Assembly (NCBI GenBank): GCA_031216915.1 | Contig: CM062297.1 | Span: forward strand, 370,339,704-370,403,703 | DNA length: 64,000 bases | Direction: 5' to 3' | DNA from: Pictodentalium vernedei | Taxonomy: Eukaryota; Mollusca; Scaphopoda; Dentaliida; Dentaliidae | Part shown: piece after piece, positions 32,898 through 43,732 of the stretch | How positions within the stretch are numbered: position 1 is the stretch's first letter | How the letters are laid out: the number at the start of each line of letters is the position of its first letter | The notes under the pieces: generated by a model | Seen by the model: the letters and a program-made list of their open reading frames with translations, nothing else | Databases searched by the model: none | What the model was told of the DNA's origin: nothing | Program-made: the position numbers and the translations under genes

Positions 32898-34701
32898 GCT
32901 TAACTTGACAAAGTCAAGATAAGCTATTGCCATCACACGGAAGTCTTTTGGTTTGTGAGCTGTGAGTCTGTTCACATTTTCCTTTAGCACAGGCTACACC
33001 CCGCAGTTTTTGTCCGATCGTCACAAAATTTCATATGCAGGTTTGAGGTTATGTCTAGATGAGAACGTCCCCTTTTGGTCGCTATCAGTCAACTGTGATG
33101 GCTGCCTGAGCCCAAAACAAAAAAACCATTAGCACAGTCTACAGGTCGTATTTATGAAGGGATTTCATTGTAACTTGGTAGGATGCCTCTGTATAATATC
33201 TAGATGAGAACGTTCCCTTTTGGTCATGATCTGTCAACTGAGACGGCTGCCCAAGCCCGAAACCCCAAAACTTTTAGCACAGTCATATTTAATATGGAGG
33301 GATTTCATTGTAACTTGGTAGGATGACTCTGTATAATGACAAGATGAGAACTTCCCCATTTGGTCGCGATCTGTCAACCGTGATAACTGCCACAGTCTAC
33401 AAGTCGTATTTATAGAGGGATTTCATTGTAACTTGGTAGATTGGCTCCATATAATGTCTAGATGAGAACGTCCCGTTTTGGGTCGCGATTGGTAAACTGT
33501 GACGTCTACAGGGGCCTGAAACCTGAAAACCTTTAGCATAGTCTATAGGTCATATTTATGAAGGGATTTCATTGTAACTTGGTAGGATGACTCCAGATAA
33601 TGTCTAGATGAGAATGTCCCCTTTTGGTAGCGATCAATCAGCTGTGATAGCTGCCCAAGCCCAAAACCCGAAAACAGGTCGTATTTATGGAGGGATTCAT
33701 TGTAACTTGGTAGGTTGATTCCGTATAATGTCTAGATGATAACGTCCCCTTTTGGTCGTCTTTGGTCAACTGTGATGGCTACAGGGGCCTAAAGCCCAAA
33801 AACCTTTAGCGCAGTCTACAGGTCATATTTATGAAGGGATTTCATTGTAACTTGGTAGGATGACACCAGATAATGCCTAGACGACAACGTCCCCTTTTGG
33901 TCGCGATCATTCAACCATTACGGCTATGCAAGCCCAAAACACCCAAAAATTTAGCACAGACTACAGGTCATATTTATGAAGGGATTTCATTGTAACTTGG
34001 TAGGATGACTCCAGATAATGCCTAGATGAGAACGTCCCATTTTGGTCGCGGTCATTCAACCATTACGGCTATGCGAGCCCCAAAAAATTTAGCACAGACT
34101 ACAGGTCATATTTATGAAGGGATTTCATTGTAACTTGGTAGGATGACTCCAGATAATGCCTAGATGAGAGCGTCCCCTTTTGGTCGCGATCATTCAACCA
34201 TTACGGCTACCCGAGCTCAAAACCTGAAAAACTTTAGCACAGACTACAGGTCATATTTATGAAGGGATTTCATTGTAACTTGGTAGGATGACTCCGTATA
34301 ATGTCTAGATGAGGACGTCCCATTTTGATTGCGATCGGTCAACCATGATGGCTACACAGACCCAAAGCCCAAAAATCTTTAGCACAGTCTACAGGCTGTA
34401 TTTATTTGTAACTTGATAGGATGACTCGTTTTGGAATAATTTCACTGTAAATTGGTAACTTTCATTGATATACATTAACTGTGAGGGCCACATTAACCCA
34501 CCCCACAATTCTTTAGTACAGTCTACACCTCATATTATTTTTATTGAAAACAAAGCATACAGGGAACAGAAATTAACTTATTCCCAATTATCAGAATTCT
34601 TGTCTTATTTTATAAATCTTTCATAAACATTGAACATTATCCTTTTCATCAAATATAACACTCAGACAAGTTAAGCTACAGTGTCATTGACACTTTCATT
34701 T
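32898..34701 (+). mobile_element. Helitron-like tandem-array element, family B, copy 2
   Basis: It starts GCTTAACTTGAC-AAA-GTCAAGATAAGCT and ends AAGTTAAGCTACAGTGTCAT, then TGACACTTTCATTTG. Nine core units are marked by GGGATTTCATTGTAACTTGG at 33159, 33299, 33417, 33563, 33692, 33836, 33980, 34119 and 34264, mostly 140-146 bp apart. It has the same ends as copy 1 (9936-11067) but more units. Confidence 0.7.
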
Positions 34702-34815
34702 GTCTCTGAAACAAAGCTTATGACTCCTCACTTTCATTACAGTCAGTCAAACTTAAACACTTGACACGATTGTTGTTCATCATGGACAATTCTGGGGAGC
34801 ACTGGCAAAGCAAGA

Positions 34816-35040
34816 CCAGTTCTCGTAAGATCACTGAAGTTAAGCAATGTTGAGCCTGGTTTATCCTTGGATGGGTGACCACTGAGCGATTGATTCGGGT
34901 GCTTCCCATAGCAGTGGTTGGTTTGGGATCAGCGAAGTTTTGAGTGTGTGACTCTGCAACGTTGAATCTCATGCCAGCTGTGAACGTTTGGAATGTTCAC
35001 CAGTATTATGCAATCCTCACTATACCTAGGTGTAAAATAA
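34816..35040 (+). repeat. 5S rRNA-derived SINE
   Basis: 34816-34880 follows animal 5S rRNA in order: TCTCGTAAGATCACTGAAG, TTAAGCAATGTTGAGCCTGG and CTTGGATGGGTGACC correspond to the 5S internal promoter region. The rest is unrelated to 5S and ends in GTAAAATAAGGACCCATT. It is a retroposed copy, not a 5S gene: it is too diverged and lacks the 5S ends. Confidence 0.75.
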
Positions 35041-35290
35041 GGACCCATTGAGGCACTTGCCTGAATGCCCGTCTGTGGAGCACTGGCAGTATGCTCCATT
35101 GAGTTGAGCTGAGAATGTCATGGAGTGATCAAAGGGTGTGTTTGCCTATGACATGGGGTTATAATGTAAGTCAGAGGGCACTGCGGTGTATTCTAGATGT
35201 TAACATTGCATTGATGTTAACATTGCATTATAATTTGATTTGATCACATAAGCGTGATTCGTTAACTCTTAACCCACTGGGTATTTTAAA

Positions 35291-35360
35291 GATATTTTTC
35301 ATCAGATCCAGTCATGGCTGTTTACTACCAGCCATGACTAGATTTGATGAAAAATGCATC
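35291..35360. repeat. Palindrome with core AGTCATGGCTG
   Basis: 30-bp imperfect arms around TTTACTAC: TTTTTCATCAGATCCAGTCA pairs with the mirrored right arm. The core GTCATGGCTG...CAGCCATGAC is shared with the palindrome at 61214-61276, although the outer arms differ. Confidence 0.7.
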
Positions 35361-35988
35361 TAAATAAACACAAGAAATCATTGGTGAAGAAGTCCTTTGT
35401 ATTTGCAGGGGTGGCAGAGGAGATAGATGGGATTTGATTGAATGTACCCAAATTATACTTATTTATGGGCAATAGAACTCTTGTCCTGGGCTGGAATATC
35501 TGCCAGCAGCAGGTGAGGAGTTAATCGTATCAAATTGGCAGGCCGTTCAAGATTTGATTTGAATAACTGCAGACCCATAAGGTAAACCTATGAAGTTTAT
35601 TTGTAGGAATTTTGGCCTTTTCTTTTACAGAATTTGAGTTTTTATAAAAGTGGAAATTCCTCATTGTACTTATTTTGTAGTACACCACTTTATCTTTATG
35701 CTAACTGATATATATATATTATCACTTCAGTGACGTGATATGGGTTGTAGTATCATGTCGAGTTGATGAGGGTCAGATTGCTCATTTCAAATGAGCTGCT
35801 GTATGCAGCAATTTTGATGCAGAGTCCTTACCCTTGTCAACATGACGTGATACTGTGACTCATATCACTTCACTGAAACAATAATAGTTCATTATATGAC
35901 CCGTATTGTGCATCACATGCCCATCAACCCACTCCTGAATCACTCCATTGAAGCGAAATGCAGTCACCCAAACTCCTTTCCTATTTTT
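35361..35988. other. Intron sequence without recognisable feature
   Basis: An AT-rich stretch containing GTGACGTGATATGGGTTGTA (about 35731) and a partly inverted counterpart CATGACGTGATACTGTGACT (about 35840), separated by about 100 bp. This is possibly a small foldback element with TATATATATATTAT beside it. No gene was seen. Confidence 0.4.
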
Positions 35989-37174
35989 AGCTCACCTTGA
36001 TGGAGTCAAGCTGAGCTTATCTAATCACTCTCCAACCATCTTCCGTCCGTCTGTCTGTCATCCATCAACACTATGTTTTGGGCTTCTCCTCCAAAACCTC
36101 TGGCCCAATTCAAGTAAGCATTTGTGTGAGTAATGGTCCTGAAGGGGCATTGCATTTTTGTTCAATTCAGCATGCCCAACCCCATAGGGAGGGGGTGGGG
36201 GAAAATGCTCCAAAATATTTTTAAAATCTTCTCATGAATCAGTGGGTGGAAGGACTTGATATTTGGTATGGAGCTTCCTTTTGAGGTGTAGAATCAAGTT
36301 TGTTCAAATGAAGTTTGTGGAGCAATATTTGTCTGTAATGGGAGGGGCAAGATTTTTGGCCCCACCCAAAATTTCTATTTTCTGAACTGATGTCCCGATT
36401 TGAACCAAATTTGGTATGTGGTATTATTGGGCCATAAGTACTTGACTCATGCAAAAAGCAAAAAAAAAAACCATTTCCTGTGTCCCCCATGGGAACCTCA
36501 GGAACTAAAAACAGAAATATTTTCAAACACCCATATTTCCCAAACTACATGGAACAGAGAACTGTTATTTGGTATGAAGCATCCTTAGGACCAGTCGAAT
36601 TGAATGGTAAAAAAATTACCATCAGTTATGTCAAGGTGTTCTGTAAGGGGGAATCAAAAAATGCTGAGTTGGCATATTTGCAAAGACCTTTTTAAATTTC
36701 ACCAGAACCAATGGTAAAAATCTTTTGATATTTGGTATACAGCATTCATAGGGGAGACAGATTATACAAGTTTGTTAAAATGAAGCCCCTTGGTTCATAT
36801 TTGGGCTCAATATGGGAGCCCAATTTTTTACCTTATGGCAATATGTGGAATAATCTTTAAAAATCTTCTTCAGATCCACCAGTCAGAATCTTTTAATGTT
36901 TGACATACATCATTGTTATGAGGGTCAGATTCAAGATTGTTCAAACCAAGTCCCTAGGTTAATATCTGGGCTTCCTATGGAAGCCCAAATTTTAAGTTAG
37001 TGCAATATGAGGAATTTTTTTTTTTTTTTAAATCATCTTCAGATCCGCCAGTCAGAATCCTTTCATATTTGGTTTTCAACATCTCTGGGGGATGAGGGGA
37101 GGTGGGGTTTGGGGGGGGGGGGGCAAGAAATTGTTCTGATCAAGGTGAGCACTTCAGGCCCGCTGGGCCTCTTG
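35989..37174 (+). mobile_element. Helitron-like element, family A, copy 5
   Basis: It starts AGCTCACCTTGATGGAGTCAAGCTGAGCT and ends GGTGAGCACTTCAGGCCCGC then TGGGCCTCTTG. The body is close to the 5-prime part of copy 1 (3149-3950), so these belong to one subfamily. A G-run lies near 37109-37122. Confidence 0.7.
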
Positions 37175-37177
37175 TTA

Positions 37178-37531
37178 ATCAATCTTTTTCCATTATAGTT
37201 CTCAATGATATGTTTTAATTTTTACCGTTTTCTCGCCATGATATAGCCTTAGCTGTTGATGTGGCATTAAGCAGCAATAAATAAATACCCACACTCCTAG
37301 ACAAAAATGTATTAAATACTATTTAAATAACTATTATTTAGTACAGTTTAAACGAACACGCCTTAAATAGTTAGACTTGGCTTCAAATCATACTGATACG
37401 GATTTGAAACAACACTAATAGGCTGGTGGATCAGACACATGGTTTTCAAACAACAAAGATTTTATCGGCAGACATTAGTGGGATTTTGAGGAGAAAGTTG
37501 ATAGTCATTTAATATATTTGTGTACCTTCAG
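37178..37531 (+). other. SUZ12: SUZ12 intron end upstream of exon B
   Basis: It contains AGCAGCAATAAATAAATA at about 37263, a SINE-tail-like sequence, then unique AT-rich DNA to the acceptor TTTGTGTACCTTCAG ending at 37531. Confidence 0.5.
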
Positions 37532-37740
37532 ATGAACCTCCAACCAAGAAAAGAAAAAACGGAAGAACATCTTTTCCTGAGGAAGATTCATGTGTTATAT
37601 TTGGTTCCGAACTAGTCATTTATGATAAATATAAACGTTGCCTGTTATCTAATGGTGTTTATGAATTAGCACTACGAGATATGGACACAAAATTATCCAT
37701 GAAAAAGCTACCAAGCTGGGAAACTGTGATGGATGGAAAG
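37532..37740 (+). CDS. SUZ12: SUZ12 (Polycomb PRC2 subunit), internal exon B
   Basis: The exon is 209 bases: two bases completing the codon from exon A, then 69 codons, ending in phase 0 at GGAAAG before GTTGGT. It has a basic patch (PTKKRKNGR), then YDKYKRCLLSNGVYELAL and KKLPSWETVMDGK. These match, by recall, human SUZ12 FDKNRRLQLLDGEYEVAM and KKRATWETILDGK, again in the C2-like N-terminal lobe. The basic patch corresponds to the human ARRKRNREDGE region. The next expected peptide, beginning around LPPFETF, was not found before the window end. No stop or frameshift is present, and the splice signals are good. The gene is probably functional. Confidence 0.9.
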
Positions 37741-38022
37741 GTTGGTATCATTTTCTTCTGTCCACAAAATAGACATGAATAAATTATTTTCACAGGCACA
37801 GCATGCCATTGCTGAGCACCAATTGCACATTAGTTACACTTGCTTTATCTACCACCAAGGAAGCAATTGTGGACTGCCAATTTCCCACTTGAAAAAATAG
37901 ATAACTAAACTGCATTATATCGGGGAGGCCGGAATTTTTTTGCGTGATATTAGGTAGGGGTATCTGAACTGTGAAAACACATTTTTTCTGGATTGTGCAA
38001 ATTTTTTTTATTAGGCCTTTTT

Positions 38023-39503
38023 AGCTCACCTGACTGAAAGTCAGGGTGAGCTTTTCTGATCACTTTTCATCCGTCGTCCATCGTGAAGGTGGTGTTTGGG
38101 CCTTTTTTTGATTTTTTATCAAATTAGGTTTCGGCTCATATTGAGTAGAGGGATGGGGCAAAAATGCTCCAATTCTTAAAAAATCTTCTTCTCAAGAACC
38201 AGCAATAGCAGAGACTTGATATTTGGTATGCAGCTTCCTTTTGAGGTATAGACTCAAGTTTGTTCAAGAGAAGTTCGAGGGGCAAAATTTGACGATGTTA
38301 AAGGAGGGGCAACAATTTTTGCCCCACCCTGCCCCAAATTTCTTTTTTTCCAAACCGCGATGCCGATTTGAACCAAATTTTATGTGAGTGCTTATTGGGT
38401 CATAAGTACCTAATTTATGCAGAATTTTTTTTCCCCACAGCCCCGTGGGAACCACAGGAGCTAAAAATAGAAAAAAATTAAAACGCCCATATCTCCAAAA
38501 CTACACAGCACTGAGAATTCTTATTTGTTGTGAAGCTTCCTTAGGACCAACAGAATGGAATGGTAAAAAAAAATTGCCATTGGTTTTATCACGGGGTACT
38601 TTTCTGGGACTTTGAAAAAGTGCTGAGTCAGCATTTTTTAACAATGTGGGTAATGGGAAAAACATATAAGACAACTTTTCTCCCAAACCACTGCTCCAAA
38701 AGCTTTCAAATTTCACATATAACATCTTTGGAAGATTGTTTCACATGTTTATTGAAATCAATTGCCTGGGTCCATATTTGGGCTCGCTATGGGAGCCCAA
38801 ATGGTTAAATTAGTGCAGTATGAGGAGTATTTTTTAAAAATCTTCTTCTTCAGATCTACCAATAAGAATCTTTTGATATTTGGTGTGCAGCATCCTTATG
38901 GGGGTGAGATTCAAGTTTGTTGAAGCCAAGTCCCTGGGTTCATATTTAGGCTGAAAATTTGGGGTCCTGTTGCGGACTTAGAAATTTTGGGCCTAAAATC
39001 CGAAAAAAAAATTTTTGTTTTTTTCTGCGTTTTGGTCAATTTTAAGACAAAAATAATTTTTTTTTTTTACACTGAAAATTTGGGGTCCGGGTGGGACCAA
39101 AATCCAAATTTTTTTTGTTTTTTGTTTTTTCTGCGTTTCGGTCAATTTTAAGACAAAAAAAATTTTTTTTTTTTAGACCGAAAATTTGGGGTCCGGGTGG
39201 GATCCGGAAATTAGTTTTATCGTTTTTTATGCGTTTTAAGAAGAAGAAAAAAATTTAGGCTGGAAGTATTTTGTTTGGGAAAAAAATCAGTTTTTTATGC
39301 GTTTATCTCAATTTTGGATCGTAAAAGTGCAGGAACTGAAAATAGAAGGAAAATCCTGTGTATTGTGTGGGCACAATCGCTTCATCTAGTTGGTATATGC
39401 TTTTCTTAGGAGGGGTGTATGCAGCTTATTCAAGTCAAGTCCCTGGTTTGATATTTAGACTACCATGTCAGGTGTGCGCCCTCAGGCCTCCTGGGGCTTC
39501 TTG
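38023..39503 (+). mobile_element. Helitron-like element, family A, copy 6
   Basis: It starts AGCTCACCTGACT-GAA-AGTCAGGGTGAGCT and ends GGCCTCCTGGGGCTTCTTG. It is collinear with copy 3 (28401-29903) throughout, including the closing GCACAATCGCTTCATCTAGT segment. The two form a direct pair on either side of SUZ12 exon B. Confidence 0.7.
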
Positions 39504-39622
39504 TTTCAAATCTATTTGATCATGTTTGTTGTTTTTTTTAGGATTGCCCATGTTGAGAAAAACAATAATGCATTGACTATAATGATAGTTCAGTCCCTAT
39601 ATGTTAATATTTTTATACTGTA

Positions 39623-39808
39623 CCAATGACCCAGACTCAGCTGGTGCTAACTCTTAAATATTTAGGACCAAACACAAATTTTACCCCCAATCCCCAAAAT
39701 TTGCATCAAAAACCGAAAATTACATGTCCTATATGGTCCTCCATACTTTTACTCCACTGTGCATGCGCAGTGTCAAGAGGTCTCGAAATTGGCGCAATTA
39801 TCATTCTT
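39623..39808 (+). repeat. Left inverted terminal repeat of DIRS 2
   Basis: Reverse complement of 50353-50540 with two one-base length differences and a handful of substitutions (for example CCAATGACCC, TAACTCTTAAATATTTAG, GCGCAATTATCATTCTT). Confidence 0.9.
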
Positions 39809-39861
39809 TGTTTGGCCCTCACATCAGTTACATCTCACTGATATTTGTGCTTGTAAATCTC

Positions 39862-42800
39862 ATAGCCCAAGAACATTAGGTTTCACTATGGAAAAAAATC
39901 GGAGAAAGCTGATTTTTTCAGGGAATGTCGAGTACATGTCACTGAACGATTAGACAAAAGTCCCCTAAAATCCCGGTTGAGCTTTTTTTTCTACAGCCTT
40001 TTTTCGAAAACGCAATTGAAAAAAATTTAAAAAAATTGCACGAACTTTGTAACCTCGAATTGATCCAACTGTATTTTTTGTTTACGCGTATTTCGAGCTA
40101 CATAATGTCTAATATACATTTACCTAGAGGAAAATGTGCATTCTGTGACAATTTCTGCGAAAAATTATTGAAAATTCACAAAAAAGTATCGGATTTACGC
40201 AAAAAATGACGATTTTCCTAACGGATTTGCCCAAGGGTCGTAGTACAGAACGGGATGTTAGTTGGACAGACGATAAAAAATCCACCACCATTTGAAGACT
40301 TTTATCATTGCTTACAAAATAGACATTATGGAAGACCCCCTCTGCTTCTGGCCGAGTTCCCCTTTTGGCATAAAATTCGTCAGCATGAGAACTCAACTAT
40401 TTTCGGGCTTGGGACCGAACAGACACGTCTGTGTCTGGCAACATTAGATCAATAAATAATATTTACAGAATGTACAAAAATCAATAAATAATATTTACAG
40501 AATGTACAAATCAATCAACATGGATTAAGTTACATTGACTATTATCAACGCTATATACAGAAATGACATGACCTATATACATATTATTCATCGAACTCAG
40601 AAATTTCCGACAGGACAGTGTTTCTGTGGTTGTTACAAGAATCCGAACTGCAATTACACAAACCTGAGCAAGAGAGTCCTGCCTTCTTACACCCACACCT
40701 TTTTGTACAAGCACTCTTGCAACCACAACTGATCAGATTCAGTAGGTTATCGGGGGCACATGGCTTTGTGGCTGCAGTCGGTACAAGAAGTCCATTGTCT
40801 AGCGAACACCCCCAATCCGTCGGAGGAAGCGAAGTGCCCAGCCATTGTTGGACCTGGAGATAACATCTGTAGACATGTTGTTGTGCAGCATCGCTGCTTG
40901 GTGGGAGTGAGGCTAGGTCGATGGGTTTATTCAGTTTAGATTTTGCTACATAACGTTTGTAAGTGACATATCTATATTGGTCGAGAGAGGAAACAGTTTT
41001 ACTCCCGTATAAGATCAGGAGAAGTTGTTCCCCGGCAGCGGCTACTGCACTTGGTGTACTGTCATCCGCCAAAATTGTGTTGACATACTGTTGTGAGTCG
41101 CTAGTAACATCGGAGACAATTGTACTGAATACTTTCTTCTTACCAACTCGAAAGAGTGCAGAAGTAGTGTCACAACCACTTATAGAATGTGCTACAAGGA
41201 GGTTGCTTCTATGGTCACCCATTTTGGTTGCTATTTCACTAACTGAAACTAGTAAGTTTGGGGTAATGGAATACATCATGTGAATATTACATCCCGGTTG
41301 AACTCGAGAGGTAAGAATGACTAACAAGTCTGTGTCTGTTCCCACAACGACAACATTGTTGTCATCTTGAGCGATGTCAAGTGCAGTTTCGGCTATCAGT
41401 ACATCAGCATCAGCCTCGGCCTGCTTGGACTGAATATTGATAGCAGATAGCTCCTGCATTAGAAGATCGATCAGTTGGGTTTTGTTCTTGGCATTTGCAA
41501 GGAAATCGGATTGGGGTGTGGTGGCTGGTAACTCGGGTGAGATATTGATATCAATGGAATACCTGTCTTTAGATCTACGGGCTTGTTCCATGCCCTTTGT
41601 CGACATTGTACAAGCATAACCATCAAAAACAACCACGACGTTCGCCCCAAAATGTCTCACTAGATAATTGGAATATGATGTACATATGTCCTTATATGAC
41701 GACTGTTTAGGCCATACAACTGCCCTCAATAAAAATCCACCATCTACAACAAACAGAGAATGTTCTGGGATTTTAGTTTGCTCGGAACCGTATGTTTTGA
41801 GGATCTTACCGAGCGTGCTTTTCTGTGCCGTCCTCATTCCAGCAGAATCAAACAATGCTGGTGGTTTCGGGGCGAGTTCATATTTGAGATACTCTTCCAT
41901 CTCTGCTTGTGACTGAATAACACATGTGATGTGGTTGAACAGAATTGTGGGGTCAATCACTACCTTACTTCCACGGACTTTGATGCTATTTGCCATCGAT
42001 GCGAAAGAGTCAACACGTCGTAGTTTGATGCTGTTGAACGTTTTGCTTACAACATTCGATACGCAACATTCACCAATTTTGCGAACTTGGTCACAGTTCA
42101 CAGTTTCGTCGGCCACAAGCCCGGTCGCTATAGACACTAATTGTAGTGGATCTCTATTCTGAAAGGGGGAATGCACTCTGAGCCAGTTCAATAATTTGGT
42201 GATATCATTGGCATCAGTCAATTGTGAACTTTGACAGAGATCCCGATGTTGTTCGCCATGACCAGTGTGAACATGAACAAAATTTTCGAGAGCATTACAT
42301 ATCGGAAGGCAAAGAGGTAGTCCATGTACCCATTTCGCAACAGTGCTATCGGTTATTCCCCTGCCATGTGTGAGACCACCAGGGAGCTTGAACATTCTCA
42401 TTAAACACTGCTCTGTGGTCTGATCAGAATATATCCTGTCCCAGAATTTATCTGAGCGCCTTATGGTAAAGTAACCTTTCTCAGTGAACAACTTCAAATC
42501 ATGCTGTTGCATTATTTCTGTTAGCTCATTCATCTGCTGCAAATAGAGATGAGAACTTTTTGCGTATGCAAAATGACCACCTGCGTGAAATACTGGAATC
42601 ATATTGCGAACACAATATGTGTGGAGTTCCCAGTCGCCTGTGCGCTCTGCTCTCAAGAACAACTGGAGAAGACCTATTTGCTCGTAGTATTGTACCCAAA
42701 GCTTTCCTGTGCGTCCTACGGACATATTCTGGAGCAGTTCGTGTAATTTTGACAGTAGATGGTTGACACTTTCTTGATTGACAGCGTCAGCTGTTGTACA

Positions 42801-43732
42801 GTCACCTCTGGCAAGTCCACAGAATATTTCATTGACTTCTGTGCAGTCTATGTTATCTAGTGTTCGGCTTTCTTCAAACACAAGTTTTGTAATGGCAATT
42901 TGTGTTAGCAAATGGGCACGAACTGCTCTTGAATATGCATGACCACTGACCAAATGATGGATTGACCCACCAGCATAAACAGTCCCCCAAAGTTCATCCA
43001 AGCCGCTACCAGCCATGATCGAACCAGTTGCCCCTAAATATGACATAATCATATGGAAGTCGCCGAGTCTAACGAAAACTTTTGTCAACTTATCTGACGA
43101 AGACACAATCTCCACTGCTTTGATATAAAGTGGTTGGTCAAACGTCACTGGACAAACGTATAATACGGTATTTGAATGAGAAAAGTCGATGCCGTTTGAA
43201 TTTGAGTTTAGGGGGTATGGTTAATATTTCACACGTTTCACCAGTTCATTATGGAATAAATGACTATTGTTATATATCATTATAAAGCCACTGCTTTTCT
43301 GCAATTTTTGATATATAATTTAACTCCCAAAGTAGTCGTAGATTTGATTTAATGGACGTTGTGTACCGTTGTGTGTATGAAAACAATAAATTTTTTTTCG
43401 TAATTTTGTACATTTTCGTGAATATTTCACCATTGAGTGTGAGGATTGGTACAAAGTTGGCATTTTCTGTTGGGGATATGTATTCTCAATATAATTCAGC
43501 ACGATATTTATGATTCTCACCCTACTAAGGCGAATAAGAATGAGAAATATGGAGCTGGGTCGAATTTTTTTTTTCATCAAAAAAACGCTATAACTAAAAA
43601 AGCTCAACTCGGATTCGCGGGGACTTTTCACACTTTATCCGCAATGTGTGTCCCGGAAACATATAAAAAAATCAGCTTTCTCCGATTTTTTTCCTTACTT
43701 TCTCATTTTTATGTCTAATGTGCCAGGACTAT
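39862..43732 (-). mobile_element. Nested TIR DNA transposon encoding a nuclease-CXC protein (Academ-like?)
   Basis: Imperfect inverted repeats of about 130 bp bound it: 39862-39991 (AACATTAGG, GGAAAAAAATCGGAGAAAGC, AAAAGTCCCC, GGTTGAGCTTTTTT) and 43596-43732 reversed. It lies wholly between the left repeat and gag of DIRS 2. The single long ORF runs on the minus strand, towards the left end. The exact termini and target duplication could not be fixed. An XPG-type nuclease in a TIR element recalls the Academ superfamily (AcademX lineage), but this is from memory of the family and not demonstrated. Confidence 0.6.
40584..43148 (-). CDS. Large protein with XPG/FEN-like nuclease and CXC domains, transposon-borne
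   Basis: 854 codons without a stop. The N-terminal 200 residues (FDQPLYIKAVEI, VRLGDFHMIMSYLGATGSIM, GDWELHTYCVRNMI) could hold a DDE-type transposase core, with D4 and E174 as candidates, but this is unproven. Residues about 465-680 fit a PIN/XPG nuclease: D469 (VVDGG), D509 (VFDGY), E578, D580 and D582 (AEADADVLI), D605 and D607 (GTDTDLL) and D660 (SGCDTTSALF), all acidic metal-binding positions kept. Residues 808-838 form a tesmin/TSO1-type CXC domain with nine Cys (CGC, C, CGC, C, C, C, C spacing), expected to bind DNA. The first codon is GTG; the frame is open to about 43225 without ATG, so a 5-prime exon or an acceptor near 43148 (TTTGTCCAG) is likely. Multi-copy relatives occur, as I recall, as uncharacterised proteins in cnidarians and molluscs. 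Confidence 0.75.
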   Translation of the reverse strand: MTFDQPLYIKAVEIVSSSDKLTKVFVRLGDFHMIMSYLGATGSIMAGSGLDELWGTVYAGGSIHHLVSGHAYSRAVRAHLLTQIAITKLVFEESRTLDNIDCTEVNEIFCGLARGDCTTADAVNQESVNHLLSKLHELLQNMSVGRTGKLWVQYYEQIGLLQLFLRAERTGDWELHTYCVRNMIPVFHAGGHFAYAKSSHLYLQQMNELTEIMQQHDLKLFTEKGYFTIRRSDKFWDRIYSDQTTEQCLMRMFKLPGGLTHGRGITDSTVAKWVHGLPLCLPICNALENFVHVHTGHGEQHRDLCQSSQLTDANDITKLLNWLRVHSPFQNRDPLQLVSIATGLVADETVNCDQVRKIGECCVSNVVSKTFNSIKLRRVDSFASMANSIKVRGSKVVIDPTILFNHITCVIQSQAEMEEYLKYELAPKPPALFDSAGMRTAQKSTLGKILKTYGSEQTKIPEHSLFVVDGGFLLRAVVWPKQSSYKDICTSYSNYLVRHFGANVVVVFDGYACTMSTKGMEQARRSKDRYSIDINISPELPATTPQSDFLANAKNKTQLIDLLMQELSAINIQSKQAEADADVLIAETALDIAQDDNNVVVVGTDTDLLVILTSRVQPGCNIHMMYSITPNLLVSVSEIATKMGDHRSNLLVAHSISGCDTTSALFRVGKKKVFSTIVSDVTSDSQQYVNTILADDSTPSAVAAAGEQLLLILYGSKTVSSLDQYRYVTYKRYVAKSKLNKPIDLASLPPSSDAAQQHVYRCYLQVQQWLGTSLPPTDWGCSLDNGLLVPTAATKPCAPDNLLNLISCGCKSACTKRCGCKKAGLSCSGLCNCSSDSCNNHRNTVLSEISEFDE

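Larger units (their letters stand above)
1596..37531 (+). other. SUZ12: SUZ12 intron of about 35.9 kb, filled with nested transposons
   Basis: It is bounded by the GT at 1596 and the AG at 37530-37531. Exon phases match across it and the two flanking peptides are adjacent in the family alignment, so no exon need be missing in between. Nearly all of it can be assigned to mobile or repeated DNA: TTAA MITE, piggyBac-like element, hAT, Helitron-like arrays, DIRS retrotransposon and SINEs. Most elements with a defined orientation run on the + strand, the same as the gene. Confidence 0.8.

Noticed and set aside
34816..34880. Functional 5S rRNA gene
   Set aside because: Only the middle part resembles 5S, with many differences, and a SINE body follows.
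39506..39608. Splice-acceptor-like TTTTTTTTAG followed by GATTGCCCATG, considered as the next SUZ12 exon
   Set aside because: In the required phase it hits a stop after four codons and does not encode the expected LPPFETF-like peptide.
40276..40330. NPPPFEDFYHC peptide on the + strand, resembling the SUZ12 segment expected after exon B
   Set aside because: Only four residues match, and it lies inside the nested transposon on the opposite strand to its ORF, with no acceptor.
43320..43631. Minus-strand 103-codon open frame upstream of the nuclease-CXC ORF
   Set aside because: Low-complexity, overlaps the TIR, and no domain is recognised; it could at most include a non-conserved leader.
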